Shown piece after piece: positions 1 through 7,371 of a stretch of 64,000 bases of DNA. The notes under the pieces were generated by a model. It was not told the origin of the DNA. It made no database searches and was given only the letters and a program-made list of their open reading frames with translations. The translations under genes were made by a program, and so were the position numbers. Each line of letters opens with the position of its first letter. Within the stretch, counting starts at the first letter, position 1. This DNA comes from Candidatus Gastranaerophilales bacterium. GTDB lineage: Bacteria; Cyanobacteriota; Vampirovibrionia; Gastranaerophilales; Gastranaerophilaceae. The stretch is taken from contig CALUQN010000002.1 in NCBI GenBank assembly GCA_944322945.1, forward strand, positions 62,001-126,000, written 5' to 3'.

Positions 1-989
1 ACGGCATTCTTAATAGCATACGCCTTGCTTCTGCCGTGGGAAATTACCGTAATCCCCTTGACTCCTAAAAGGAGTGCGCCGCCAAATTCTTCATAATTAA
101 TTTTTCTGTAAATTCTTTTCATAAACGGTTTGGACATCAGACCGATAATCTTGCCTGCAAGGTCGGATTTAAACTCGTTTTTAAGCATTCTGAAGAGCAT
201 TGATGATGTTCCTTCAGTAATTTTCAGGGCAACGTTCCCTACAAAACCGTCACATACCACAACATCACAAACACTCAGGAAAATCTCTTTTCCTTCAATA
301 TTACCGACAAAGTGGATTTTTTCCTGATGCTCTTCAAGCAATTTATAAGTAGCCTGAGCAAGTTCGTTGCCTTTTCCGGCTTCTTCTCCGATATTCAATA
401 CCCCGACACGCGGTTTTTCAATACCGAGAACGTTTTTAGAAAAAGTTTGTCCCATAACAGCAAACTGGTAAAGCATTTCAGGAGTACAATTACTGTTTGC
501 ACCGGCGTCGATAACAACGATAGGTCTTTTCATTGTAGGTAAAGTAACAGCGATAGCAGGTCTGTCAATTCCCGGAAGTCTGCCCAGACCAAAAAGGCTG
601 GACGCCATTGCAGCACCGGTTGAACCTGCAGCTACAACCGCATCGGAACTCCCGCGGGCTACAGCGTCTACTGCAAGAACTATAGATGATTTTTTCTTTT
701 TACGGATAGCTTGTCCTGGAGCCTCGCCCATTTCTATGATTTCAGAGGCGTGGGTAACTTTAATATCCAATTTGGACAAATCAATTTTGACACGTCTCTG
801 GCGGCCGCCTGTTCCGCAATCGGACATTATTCCCTCTTGAGCTATTCTGTCAAGTTCCTGTTCTATTCTGTCCTGTTTGCCGACTAACTCTAATGCAACA
901 CCGTACTCTTGTGCTGCCCATACGGCGCCTGCGACAATCTCATGCGGTGCGTGATCTCCGCCCATTGCATCTATAGCTATTCTTGTCAT
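1..989 (-). CDS. plsX: Phosphate acyltransferase PlsX, 3' end cut by window edge
   Basis: PlsX makes acyl-phosphate from acyl-ACP and inorganic phosphate, the first step of membrane phospholipid synthesis in bacteria using PlsX/PlsY. The protein starts MTRIAIDAMGGDHAP, the hallmark PlsX N-terminus, and continues with the family segments VVAAGSTGAAMASSLFGLGR, DAGANSNCTPEMLYQFA and VCDGFVGNVALKITEG. About 329 residues are visible; the normal length is about 330-345, so only the last residues are lost. The start is the ATG at 989, with GAGAGGG just upstream. It is the last gene of the conserved yceD-rpmF-plsX cluster, read leftwards, with a strong hairpin in the rpmF-plsX gap. Identity is secure. 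Confidence 0.96.
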   Translation of the reverse strand, partial: MTRIAIDAMGGDHAPHEIVAGAVWAAQEYGVALELVGKQDRIEQELDRIAQEGIMSDCGTGGRQRRVKIDLSKLDIKVTHASEIIEMGEAPGQAIRKKKKSSIVLAVDAVARGSSDAVVAAGSTGAAMASSLFGLGRLPGIDRPAIAVTLPTMKRPIVVIDAGANSNCTPEMLYQFAVMGQTFSKNVLGIEKPRVGVLNIGEEAGKGNELAQATYKLLEEHQEKIHFVGNIEGKEIFLSVCDVVVCDGFVGNVALKITEGTSSMLFRMLKNEFKSDLAGKIIGLMSKPFMKRIYRKINYEEFGGALLLGVKGITVISHGRSKAYAIKNA

Positions 990-1031
990 TTTACCCTCTC
1001 ACAAAGTCTTCTCTTACTTTTTTATCCCTTT

Positions 1032-1063
1032 ACTATTTGCCGGATTGTATTCCGGCAAATAGT
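1032..1063. promoter_or_regulatory. Strong hairpin between rpmF and plsX
   Basis: Perfect 13-bp inverted repeat (ACTATTTGCCGGA, 6-nt loop, TCCGGCAAATAGT) in the 87-bp gap between rpmF and plsX. On the coding (minus) strand no T-run follows, so it does not look like a normal intrinsic terminator. It may be an mRNA processing or stabilising structure, or a weak attenuator setting the L32:PlsX ratio. The function is inference. Confidence 0.6.
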
Positions 1064-1076
1064 ATCAGTGTTTTAT

Positions 1077-1472
1077 TTATTCAGCTTTTTCTTCGGAAGT
1101 TTTTTCTTCTGCTGCGGCTTCTTCTTTAACTTCTTCTGTTGTTTCTGCCGGAGTTTCAGCTTTTACTTCTTCTGTTTTAGTTTCTTCAACTTTTGTTTCT
1201 TCTGTTTTAACTTCTGCTTTTACTTCTTCAGCTTTCGGAGCTTCTGCTTTTTTAGCTGCTTTTTTAGCAGGTTTTTCTGTTACAGCTGCGGCTTCTTTGT
1301 CTTTCAAGCGGACAGGTTCGCCTTTATAATATCCGCAAGATGTGCATACTGTATGTGTTAATACTGTTTCTCCGCAATTCGGGCATTTTGTTGTTTCCGG
1401 TTTTGTTGCTTTCCAGTTGCTTCTTCTGTGTCCTTGTGCGGAATGTCCTGTTCTTTTCTTTGGTACTGCCAT
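1077..1472 (-). CDS. rpmF: Large-subunit ribosomal protein L32 with long Lys/Glu/Ala tail
   Basis: L32 is a small zinc-ribbon protein of the 50S subunit. Residues 1-57 are a complete L32: MAVPKKRTGHSAQGHRRSNW at the N-terminus and zinc-ligand cysteines C30, C33, C43 and C46. The protein then continues to 131 residues, although the family is normally about 57-65 long. Residues 58-131 are built almost only from K, E, A, V, T and P, with repeated EEVKAE/EETKVE units, and should be a disordered or helical charged tail. The reading frame and stop look normal, and the tail has the base composition of its neighbours. It sits between yceD and plsX, as in most bacteria. The core assignment is certain; the role of the tail is unknown. 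Confidence 0.95.
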   Translation of the reverse strand: MAVPKKRTGHSAQGHRRSNWKATKPETTKCPNCGETVLTHTVCTSCGYYKGEPVRLKDKEAAAVTEKPAKKAAKKAEAPKAEEVKAEVKTEETKVEETKTEEVKAETPAETTEEVKEEAAAEEKTSEEKAE

Positions 1473-1501
1473 TTCTTTTTTCCTTTTTATTTCCTTGTGT
1501 A

Positions 1502-1993
1502 CTACTTATTTTTCGGTTCTACTTTGATGTTTTTAAAGACATCCAGTCGCGGGTCGGATAAATTTTCTTCTTTGAGAAAATTGTCCCCATTACAATTTAT
1601 ACCACAAACTTTTTTATTTGGTAAATTTAATATTACAGATTGATACAATAAGTCATAAATATCAATTTCATCTGCGCCGTTCAAATCAGTAACGAACTGT
1701 CCGTCTTTCAGTTCCAGCTCTTGTCCGTATTCGTCAAGAAGAGAATTCTTTGCATAAAGTTCATCAATATCAAAATCAAGGCTGTAATCAAATTCTTTCA
1801 GGCACAAATCACATTCAAGCTTGACAACGCCTGATACGTGACCCTTTGCTTCTATAAATTCACCGAGTGATTTAAGGGTTATTGCCGCCTGAACCGGTGT
1901 GACGCAATTGATTTCTTCGATATAATCATCAAAAGTTATATTTAACGATTTATCGCCTGAATTTTCCAGATCTTCAATACTGACTTTATACAT
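1502..1993 (-). CDS. yceD: DUF177 / YceD-family protein (23S rRNA accumulation)
   Basis: YceD (DUF177) proteins are needed for normal accumulation of 23S rRNA and are usually encoded directly before rpmF. This 163-residue protein has the family pattern: KLECDLCLKEFDY with C61 and C64, then NLPNKKVCGINCNG with C130 and C134 (likely metal ligands), and a C-terminal DPRLDVFKNIK segment. rpmF follows 29 bp downstream on the same strand, and the 83-residue gene lies 20 bp upstream, so the set is probably one operon. Assignment to the family is good; the biochemical role comes from other bacteria and plants. Confidence 0.85.
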   Translation of the reverse strand: MYKVSIEDLENSGDKSLNITFDDYIEEINCVTPVQAAITLKSLGEFIEAKGHVSGVVKLECDLCLKEFDYSLDFDIDELYAKNSLLDEYGQELELKDGQFVTDLNGADEIDIYDLLYQSVILNLPNKKVCGINCNGDNFLKEENLSDPRLDVFKNIKVEPKNK

Positions 1994-2013
1994 ACGGAGA
2001 ACCTGCCTGACGG

Positions 2014-2265
2014 TTACTGAATATACTGTTCTTCCTGCAATGCTACTGCTGCAACCTGATTTGAGATAAAGCAGACTTTTTTCAGCGGCCCTGAAGTCTC
2101 TTTTTCCACCATTACAGGTGAAGGGCTTTTCATAAGATTCAGGACTTCCGCGTACAACTCCTGCGGTGCATCAACATAAAGCACGAGAGGAGCGGTTGAG
2201 CCTTTCAAGAATACAAGAACAGCTGTTCTTTTTTTTATATTCTGTGATGTAAATTGTTGAGCCAT
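2014..2265 (-). CDS. Conserved-looking small protein, function unknown
   Basis: 83 residues, starting MAQQFTSQNIKKRTAVLVFL after a good ribosome site (CGGAGG). I do not recognise a family. The composition suggests a small soluble alpha/beta protein: alternating hydrophobic strands (TAVLVFL, APLVLYVD, KVCFISNQVAAVAL) around one helix (AEVLNLMKS). There is no signal peptide or membrane segment. It heads the yceD-rpmF-plsX cluster, ending 20 bp before yceD, so it is probably co-transcribed with it. Confidence 0.6.
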   Translation of the reverse strand: MAQQFTSQNIKKRTAVLVFLKGSTAPLVLYVDAPQELYAEVLNLMKSPSPVMVEKETSGPLKKVCFISNQVAAVALQEEQYIQ

Positions 2266-2422
2266 AATACCTCCGCGATAAACTATTTACAGTAAAGAAA
2301 TTTTACAATAAAAAATAAAAAAGTGCAATAATGTTAAGCCGAACGCGGACCCGGGTATCTTTTGCATAAAATTTAACCGGCGTGTGTCATATTTATTGTA
2401 CAGGCAGAACAACCGATTGTTG

Positions 2423-3856
2423 TTATTTGAATTTTCTGACCATGGACATGGCTTTTTTCATTGTTTTGAAGTCGGGTTTGCCCCCGCCGAATCCTTTGCC
2501 AAAACCGCCCAAGCCTCCGAGAGGATTGCCGCCGCTCTTGCCCAGATGTGAAAACATACCTTTCATTTCGTGCATGCCTTTCATCATCATACGCATTTGT
2601 TCAAACTGTTTGACAAATGCGTTGATTTCCGAAAGCTCCATACCGCAGCCTTTTGCTATACGTTTTTTACGGCTTGAATTGAGTAAGGCAGGGTTGGCTC
2701 GTTCCGCAGGGGTCATACTCTGGATAAAAACTTCTATCCGTTTGAATTGTTTTTCGCCCTCGTGAGAAATTTTGTCCCGGTCATCTTTGCCGATATTCAG
2801 CCCGGGTATCATCCCGAGAAGGTTTCCCATTGAGCCGAACATTTGCATTTGTTTTTGCATTTTTAAAAAGTCGTTGAAAGAAAATTCAGCTTTTGCCATT
2901 TTTTCTTCCAGTTCTTTTGCCTGTTTTTCGTCAAAAACTTCCTGCGCACGTTCTACAAGTGAAACAATATCCCCCATCCCCAGAATTCTGGTTGCCATAC
3001 GTTCTGGATAAAAGTTTTCAAGTGCGTTTAATTTTTCACCTGTGCCTGTGAGTTTAATCGGCTTGCCGGTGCAGTATGCAATACTCAGAGCTGCGCCGCC
3101 TCTTGAATCACCGTCAAGTTTTGTAAGTACAAGTCCGGTTAAGCCTATCTGAGCGTCAAAATTTTCAGCCACATTAACAGCTTCCTGACCGGTCATTGCG
3201 TCAACCACAAGAAGTTTTTCCTGCGGCTGGAAAACTCTGTCGATTATCAAAAGTTCCGCCATCATTTCGGTATCAATCTGCAAGCGTCCGGCTGTATCCA
3301 GAATGATTGTGTTAAATCCTTTTTCATTTGCGTAAGTTATGGCGTTTTGGACAATATTTTGAACATCTTTGCATTCCGGAATTGTGAAAACGTCAACACC
3401 GATTTCCTGTCCGAGTGTTTGCAGCTGCGTAATTGCGGCAGGTCTGTAAACGTCACAGGCAACAAGCAGCGGATTGCGTTTTTCGTTTTTCAATTTGACC
3501 GCAAGTTTTGCGCTGGATGTTGTTTTACCGGAACCTTGCAGACCGAGCATCATTATAATATTCGGATGACCGTCAAAGTTGAGAGGCTTTAATTCTTTCC
3601 CCAAAAGTTCAACCAGTTCGTCATGGACAATTTTGACAAGCTGCTGGGAAGGGTCTACCCCTTGCAGAACATTTTCGCCTTCGGCTTTGTCTTTTATTGA
3701 TGAAATAAAAGATTTTACAACACGCAGGTTTACATCCGCTTCCAATAATGCGCGGCGGATTTCTCTGAGTGCCTCCTGCATATTTTCTTGTGTTAATTCT
3801 GTGTTTCTTGTTTTGCTTATTATACTCCGGAGTTTATCACTCAAACTGTCAAACAT
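2423..3856 (-). CDS. ffh: Signal recognition particle protein Ffh (SRP54 GTPase)
   Basis: Ffh binds 4.5S RNA and signal sequences on nascent chains and delivers ribosomes to FtsY at the membrane. At 477 residues it has the full domain order: N-terminal helical bundle (about 1-90), GTPase domain with P-loop GLQGSGKT at 105-112 and DTAGR, then a methionine-rich M domain with RKKRIAKGCGMELSEIN and clusters such as MRMMMKGMHEMKGMF. The C-terminus is Gly-rich (GGNPLGGLGGFGKGFGGG). An upstream intrinsic terminator on the same strand (3900-3931) isolates it from the repeat region, so it has its own promoter. No SRP RNA gene is seen nearby. Confidence 0.97.
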   Translation of the reverse strand: MFDSLSDKLRSIISKTRNTELTQENMQEALREIRRALLEADVNLRVVKSFISSIKDKAEGENVLQGVDPSQQLVKIVHDELVELLGKELKPLNFDGHPNIIMMLGLQGSGKTTSSAKLAVKLKNEKRNPLLVACDVYRPAAITQLQTLGQEIGVDVFTIPECKDVQNIVQNAITYANEKGFNTIILDTAGRLQIDTEMMAELLIIDRVFQPQEKLLVVDAMTGQEAVNVAENFDAQIGLTGLVLTKLDGDSRGGAALSIAYCTGKPIKLTGTGEKLNALENFYPERMATRILGMGDIVSLVERAQEVFDEKQAKELEEKMAKAEFSFNDFLKMQKQMQMFGSMGNLLGMIPGLNIGKDDRDKISHEGEKQFKRIEVFIQSMTPAERANPALLNSSRKKRIAKGCGMELSEINAFVKQFEQMRMMMKGMHEMKGMFSHLGKSGGNPLGGLGGFGKGFGGGKPDFKTMKKAMSMVRKFK

Positions 3857-3899
3857 TATTTTATCCCTTTAAAATTACTTATATCTTAAATTTTAGCAT

Positions 3900-3931
3900 A
3901 AAAAACGGAAGTCTGTAAACTTCCGTTTTGG
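3900..3931 (-). terminator. Intrinsic terminator upstream of ffh
   Basis: Stem AAAACGGAAGT / ACTTCCGTTTT with a 6-nt loop, followed on the minus strand by a T-run. It would stop minus-strand transcription coming from 4816-5175 and the repeat region before ffh. Confidence 0.7.
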
Positions 3932-4804
3932 GGGACATATATAGCAAACTCCACCGGTGCTATAAAAATACCTCATTCTGAGCACTCTGCCTCACAAAAC
4001 CTGACTAAATGTCTGGTTTTGTGAGAGGGCGAAGAATCTCTTTTTTTTAGTGAATAGTGAATAGCAATTAAGTGACCAGGTGACCAAGTGTTAAGTGAAC
4101 GGTCTGGCACTGCCTGTCTCTTTTCCCCTCTCCTGATTTGGAGAGGGAGAAGCCGTGCGAAACGTAAGTGAGCTACGGATTCGGGTGAGGGGGCAAACGT
4201 TACGTTTGCATCACTATTCTTTCTACAGACTGAAATACCGCCTTTTTAAAGATATTCAAGAAACTTTAAAAGTTTTTTAATAGACGGCTTTTATAACGCC
4301 CGTAAGAGCTTTTCAATATTCTCCCCTCTCCCGATTTGGAGAGGGTGGCACGTAGTGCCGGGTGAGAGGACAAACTTTCATGTTTGCTCCCCACCCTAGC
4401 CCTCCCCGACCCGGGGAGGGAATAAAGTCATTAAGCTTTTACGGACGCGACAAAAGCCGACTGTAAAAAGAATTACTAAAATTTTTTGAACATCTTCAAA
4501 AGGCGGTACTTCAGTTTGCGGAAATAGTAATGATGCAAACATAATGTTTGCTGTCATCCTGAAAGCGTAGAAAATCCGTTTTTAATTTTTGAAAAACGAG
4601 ATTTTCAAGCTGTTCAGGATCTTGCAGTGTGAAAAGCTAACGCTGGACTTTACGATGGCTGGACCTGTTGCTCCCCATCCCATCCTTTCCCGACTTGGGG
4701 AAGGAGTTTTAAACAAGTTTAGCGCGACCGCAAACATTATTTTTGCTTACGCGCAGCTGTTACTGTAGGTCAGGCAGTGCCTGACAAAAAACTATATAAG
4801 TCAC
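3931..4804. repeat. Gene-free 0.87-kb mosaic of dispersed intergenic repeats
   Basis: No credible gene. The ends look like a terminal inverted repeat: GGGGACATATATAGCAAACT at 3931 and ACTATATAAGTC at the right edge. Inside are modules found elsewhere in this window: a CATTCTGAG...GAAGAATCTC module (3973-4042); GAGAGGG palindromes with GTGAGCTACGG (4130-4192 and 4322-4370); a CCCTAGCCCTCCCCGACCCG hairpin (4388-4425), which is inverted at 15098-15132; and a CAGGATCTT...GGACTTTACGATGGCTG module (4615-4730), which recurs at 54021-54131. Segments 4191-4312 and 4431-4556 form a large imperfect inverted repeat. It appears to be repeats inserted into repeats. Confidence 0.75.
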
Positions 4805-4815
4805 CGTTTTTGTAA

Positions 4816-5175
4816 TTAGCCGGCATTTCTTCTTTTTTCGGCGTCTTTATCTTCCGGCTTAATTTCGTTGCCGTCGTCATCTACCTTAAAATCAAGCATT
4901 CTGCGATACATTTCATCTTCTTTTTTGTCTTTGAGATGAATTCTGTATGTAATAATCGGCAGAGTAATAGGAGCAAAGAAAACAAGCAGTGCGTCTTTTA
5001 TTATTCTTCCAAAGCTTGCACCGTCGCCGTCACCGTCGCATTCAGGCATGGGAAACGGGTCGCCGCCGTAATCTTCTCCAAAACCGAATGTTACATGCTT
5101 TTTCTCTGATATTTTGTCTGAATTTTGTAATTTATTTGTGCGATTTGTATAACTGTTTACAGGAGTTATTCTCAT
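4816..5175 (-). CDS. Small protein with N-terminal FG motif and one hydrophobic segment, unknown function
   Basis: 119 residues, not recognised. It starts MRITPVNSYTNRT and carries KKHVTFGFGEDYGG, an N-terminal pattern that recurs in several small proteins here. An acidic stretch (PECDGDGDGASFG) follows, then a hydrophobic segment (DALLVFFAPITLPIITYRI, about residues 62-80) that could be membrane-associated, then a highly charged C-terminus. A TATAAT box lies about 40 bp upstream of the start. It stands alone between a repeat cluster and a gene-poor stretch. Confidence 0.6.
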   Translation of the reverse strand: MRITPVNSYTNRTNKLQNSDKISEKKHVTFGFGEDYGGDPFPMPECDGDGDGASFGRIIKDALLVFFAPITLPIITYRIHLKDKKEDEMYRRMLDFKVDDDGNEIKPEDKDAEKRRNAG

Positions 5176-5329
5176 CTTTCACCCTTTTAAATTTGTGCTT
5201 TGCATGAATTATAAACCCAAAACAGAAAAATTTGTTACTTTAGTAGTAATTTTTTTACAATATTTAACAAAATTAAAACATCGTTAAAACGTATGATTTC
5301 ATTTTAAATTTGGTCTGATAATATAAAAC

Positions 5330-5405
5330 CATACTCCTTAGAGACTAAGATACACATATCCCTAATCAACAGCTATGCACCTCAAAGTACATAGCTTTTT
5401 TTTAT
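5330..5405 (+). ncRNA. Possible small RNA ending in an intrinsic terminator
   Basis: In the 250-bp stretch upstream of the small gene at 5426-5569, a promoter-like GATAATATAAA (about 5317-5327) is followed by a short untranslated segment. It ends in the stem AGCTATG / CATAGCT and a run of eight T on the plus strand. No plus-strand gene precedes this terminator, so a short transcript of about 75 nt is the simplest reading. No known RNA family is recognised. Confidence 0.3.
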
Positions 5406-5425
5406 TTCATATCCTAAATCAACAG

Positions 5426-5569
5426 CTATTGTTCGATAGTAGTTTCAGATTCGTCAATCTTTTTCAAAACTTCATCAAGTTTGTCACGGATTGCAAGTAT
5501 AAACAATGCAATTTCATCCTTAAAGCTGTATGTTCCCGGCCAAAAACTGTAATAATAATTGTTTCTCAT
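5426..5569 (-). CDS. Small 47-residue protein, unknown function
   Basis: Short frame starting MRNNYYYSFWPGTYSFKDE and ending ESETTIEQ. A strong ribosome-binding sequence (AAAAGGAGC) sits about 10 nt before the ATG, which is the main reason to call it. The N-terminus is aromatic-rich (YYYSFWPGTY). The rest is a predicted charged amphipathic helix (IALFILAIRDKLDEVLKKID). No family is recognised. It is divergent from the ZorA-like gene to its right. Confidence 0.5.
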   Translation of the reverse strand: MRNNYYYSFWPGTYSFKDEIALFILAIRDKLDEVLKKIDESETTIEQ

Positions 5570-5684
5570 TTTTTTCTAAAGCTCCTTTTAAAAACTAACC
5601 TTACAAATTTCTATACGGTGTTTTTTGTTAAAAACTTTAGAGATTTTGGGTTTGTTTTTACAATTTGTTACAAAAAAACTATCT

Positions 5685-5713
5685 TTGCCCTAATATTATG
5701 CTTATGATATAAT
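5685..5713 (+). promoter_or_regulatory. Sigma-70-type promoter of the ZorA/ZorB-like operon
   Basis: TTGCCC (5685-5690), a 17-bp spacer and TATAAT (5708-5713), placed 30 bp before the start codon at 5743. Confidence 0.6.
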
Positions 5714-5742
5714 CTTGATTAAAAAGGTGGAGATAGAAACTT

Positions 5743-6651
5743 ATGGATTTATTACATATATTTACGGATATTCCGATTCTCATCGTATTATTCACGTTCG
5801 TATTTTCAGTGTGTTTCTGTATTAACAGGTATATGTATGTAGGGAAAAACCTGAAAATCTTTTTTGCATTTATATGCAGATTTAAAAAAACGGATTTGAA
5901 CTTCAGATTCAAGGAAATTGATGAGTGGATGAGCATGAATCCTTATGTATCATCGGCATGGCTGGAGTTTAAAAATACCCTTGTTTTCTCCGAATCAGTA
6001 GCATTGAAAACAAAAGATAATGACCTGACTTATAAGGAAGTATCTTCCACCGTGCAGAATATTCAAACAACCGTTGACCCGCTCTATTTTTTCAGTGAAG
6101 AGTTTCTTGTCACAGGCAAATATAACAGCAAATTTTTAAGCGCGGTTCCGACAGTACTGACAGGTTTCGGTCCGTTATTTACATTCTTGAACATTGCAAT
6201 TGCGTTCGGTAAATTGGACTTCTCCTCTCAGGAAAAAATTCTTACTTCAGTTGCGGGCTTGATGGCATCCATGCAGGTTGCAGCTCTTGTATCAGTATTT
6301 GCGGTAGGTGCTTCACTTATCTTCATTTTGACTGAAAAAATGCTCTATAACAACATTGTTTTAAGAAACCTGCACAAATGTCAGGATGTTATGGGCAAAT
6401 TGTTTGACAATATTTCATCTGAAAAATTCTTGTTTGAGCTTTTGAGAGAAACAAAAATTCAGAACAACTCTATTACAAATATGATTACAACCTTGCCAAA
6501 TAACTTTAAGGTTGCCTTTAATTCAGGTATCGCAAGCAACCTCGTTCCGTATCTTGAAAACCTGATTTTTGGTCTTAACCAGCTGAACAAGCAGATGAAA
6601 GAAGTAGCTAAAAACAGCGGCAGATCCGATGCTGTGGATGAATTATTCTAA
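5743..6651 (+). CDS. MotA/ExbB/ZorA-like ion-channel subunit
   Basis: 302 residues resembling the channel subunit of ion-driven 5:2 motors (MotA, ExbB, TolQ, ZorA). One membrane segment is near the N-terminus (about 11-32). A pair follows at about 131-156 (FLSAVPTVLTGFGPLFTFLN) and 165-197 (TSVAGLMASMQVAALVSVFA). The P..LTG.GPLFTFL pattern is closest to ZorA of Zorya anti-phage systems. Unlike ZorA it has no long cytoplasmic tail: only about 100 residues follow the last membrane segment. The next gene, 15 bp downstream, encodes the matching peptidoglycan-binding stator. No zorC, zorD or zorE genes are present. A defence role is possible but unproven; a divergent flagellar, gliding or Tol-like stator is the alternative. 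Confidence 0.7.
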   Translation: MDLLHIFTDIPILIVLFTFVFSVCFCINRYMYVGKNLKIFFAFICRFKKTDLNFRFKEIDEWMSMNPYVSSAWLEFKNTLVFSESVALKTKDNDLTYKEVSSTVQNIQTTVDPLYFFSEEFLVTGKYNSKFLSAVPTVLTGFGPLFTFLNIAIAFGKLDFSSQEKILTSVAGLMASMQVAALVSVFAVGASLIFILTEKMLYNNIVLRNLHKCQDVMGKLFDNISSEKFLFELLRETKIQNNSITNMITTLPNNFKVAFNSGIASNLVPYLENLIFGLNQLNKQMKEVAKNSGRSDAVDELF

Positions 6652-6666
6652 GGAGTGTGACTGACT

Positions 6667-7371
6667 ATGGGAATGATGGCAAAAAAAGGGCATTCCGGCG
6701 AAGTTGAAGAAAACGTATTCTGGACCACCATGTCCGACTTGATGTTAGGTCTGGCGATTGTATTCATGACGCTGTTTGTACTTGCGATGACAGGTTTTAC
6801 GCAGGAAACCATTGAGATGCAGCAGAACCAGATGAAAGCAACCGAACAGCTCGCTGAGCGTCTCCAGAAAGCCGGAATTGATGCAGATGTGGACAAACTC
6901 ACTGGTCAGGTTAAAATTTCTAACCTCCAATTGTTTGAAGTTAACAGCTGGACGCTTTCTCCTAAAGGAAAGGCTTATCTCGACAAATTTTCTCCGATTT
7001 ACATCAACACAATATTCACACACGAAATTCTGAAAGATACAGTGAGAAATATTGTAATCCAGGGGCATACTGATTCCCAAACTTTTGCAGGTTTAAAAAC
7101 AGAAGATGAACAATTTGTAAAAAACATGGATTTGAGTACAAAACGTGCCAATGCTGTTGCGGAATACATGTTTAAAACAAATTTTAATAAAGAGTTCAGC
7201 CCGCAGTTAAGAAAGATGCTGGTTGTTGAAGGCAGAAGTTTTTCCGACCCGATACTTGTTGACGGAAAAGAGGATTTTGACAAGAGCAGACGTGTTGAAC
7301 TTAAACTTGTAGTTAAACCTAAAAATATTTCAAGAATTTTTGGTATGACATTTGGCGGTGTTTTTGAATGA
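6667..7371 (+). CDS. MotB/OmpA/ZorB-like stator protein
   Basis: 234 residues. A short cytoplasmic N-terminus leads into one membrane helix (about 19-43) carrying the motif [17 protein letters not shown]24 sits where MotB and ZorB have their ion-carrying aspartate. A coiled linker (about 45-75) leads to an OmpA-type peptidoglycan-binding domain (about 75-225) with [14 protein letters not shown] and SRRVELKL. Together with the preceding gene this should form an ion-driven inner-membrane complex anchored to the wall. Its stop overlaps the start of the UPF0210 gene by 4 bp (ATGA), implying translational coupling. The family is clear; the process it powers is unknown. Confidence 0.75.
   Translation: MGMMAKKGHSGEVEENVFWTTMSDLMLGLAIVFMTLFVLAMTGFTQETIEMQQNQMKATEQLAERLQKAGIDADVDKLTGQVKISNLQLFEVNSWTLSPKGKAYLDKFSPIYINTIFTHEILKDTVRNIVIQGHTDSQTFAGLKTEDEQFVKNMDLSTKRANAVAEYMFKTNFNKEFSPQLRKMLVVEGRSFSDPILVDGKEDFDKSRRVELKLVVKPKNISRIFGMTFGGVFE

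Noticed and set aside
909-1361. Phe/Cys-rich plus-strand frame
   Set aside because: Antisense shadow of the Lys/Glu-rich L32 tail (TTC/TTT-rich complement); no ribosome site.
2266-2422. SRP (4.5S) RNA gene next to ffh
   Set aside because: The conserved SRP Alu/S-domain tetraloop region could not be found; the gap is AT-rich with no stable long hairpin.
3931-4804. CRISPR array in the repeat cluster
   Set aside because: Repeats are of different families, unequal spacing and mixed orientation; no constant repeat-spacer pattern and no cas genes.
5375-5707. 110-residue plus-strand frame
   Set aside because: Overlaps the small minus-strand gene and the promoter of the ZorA-like operon; no ribosome site and low-complexity composition.
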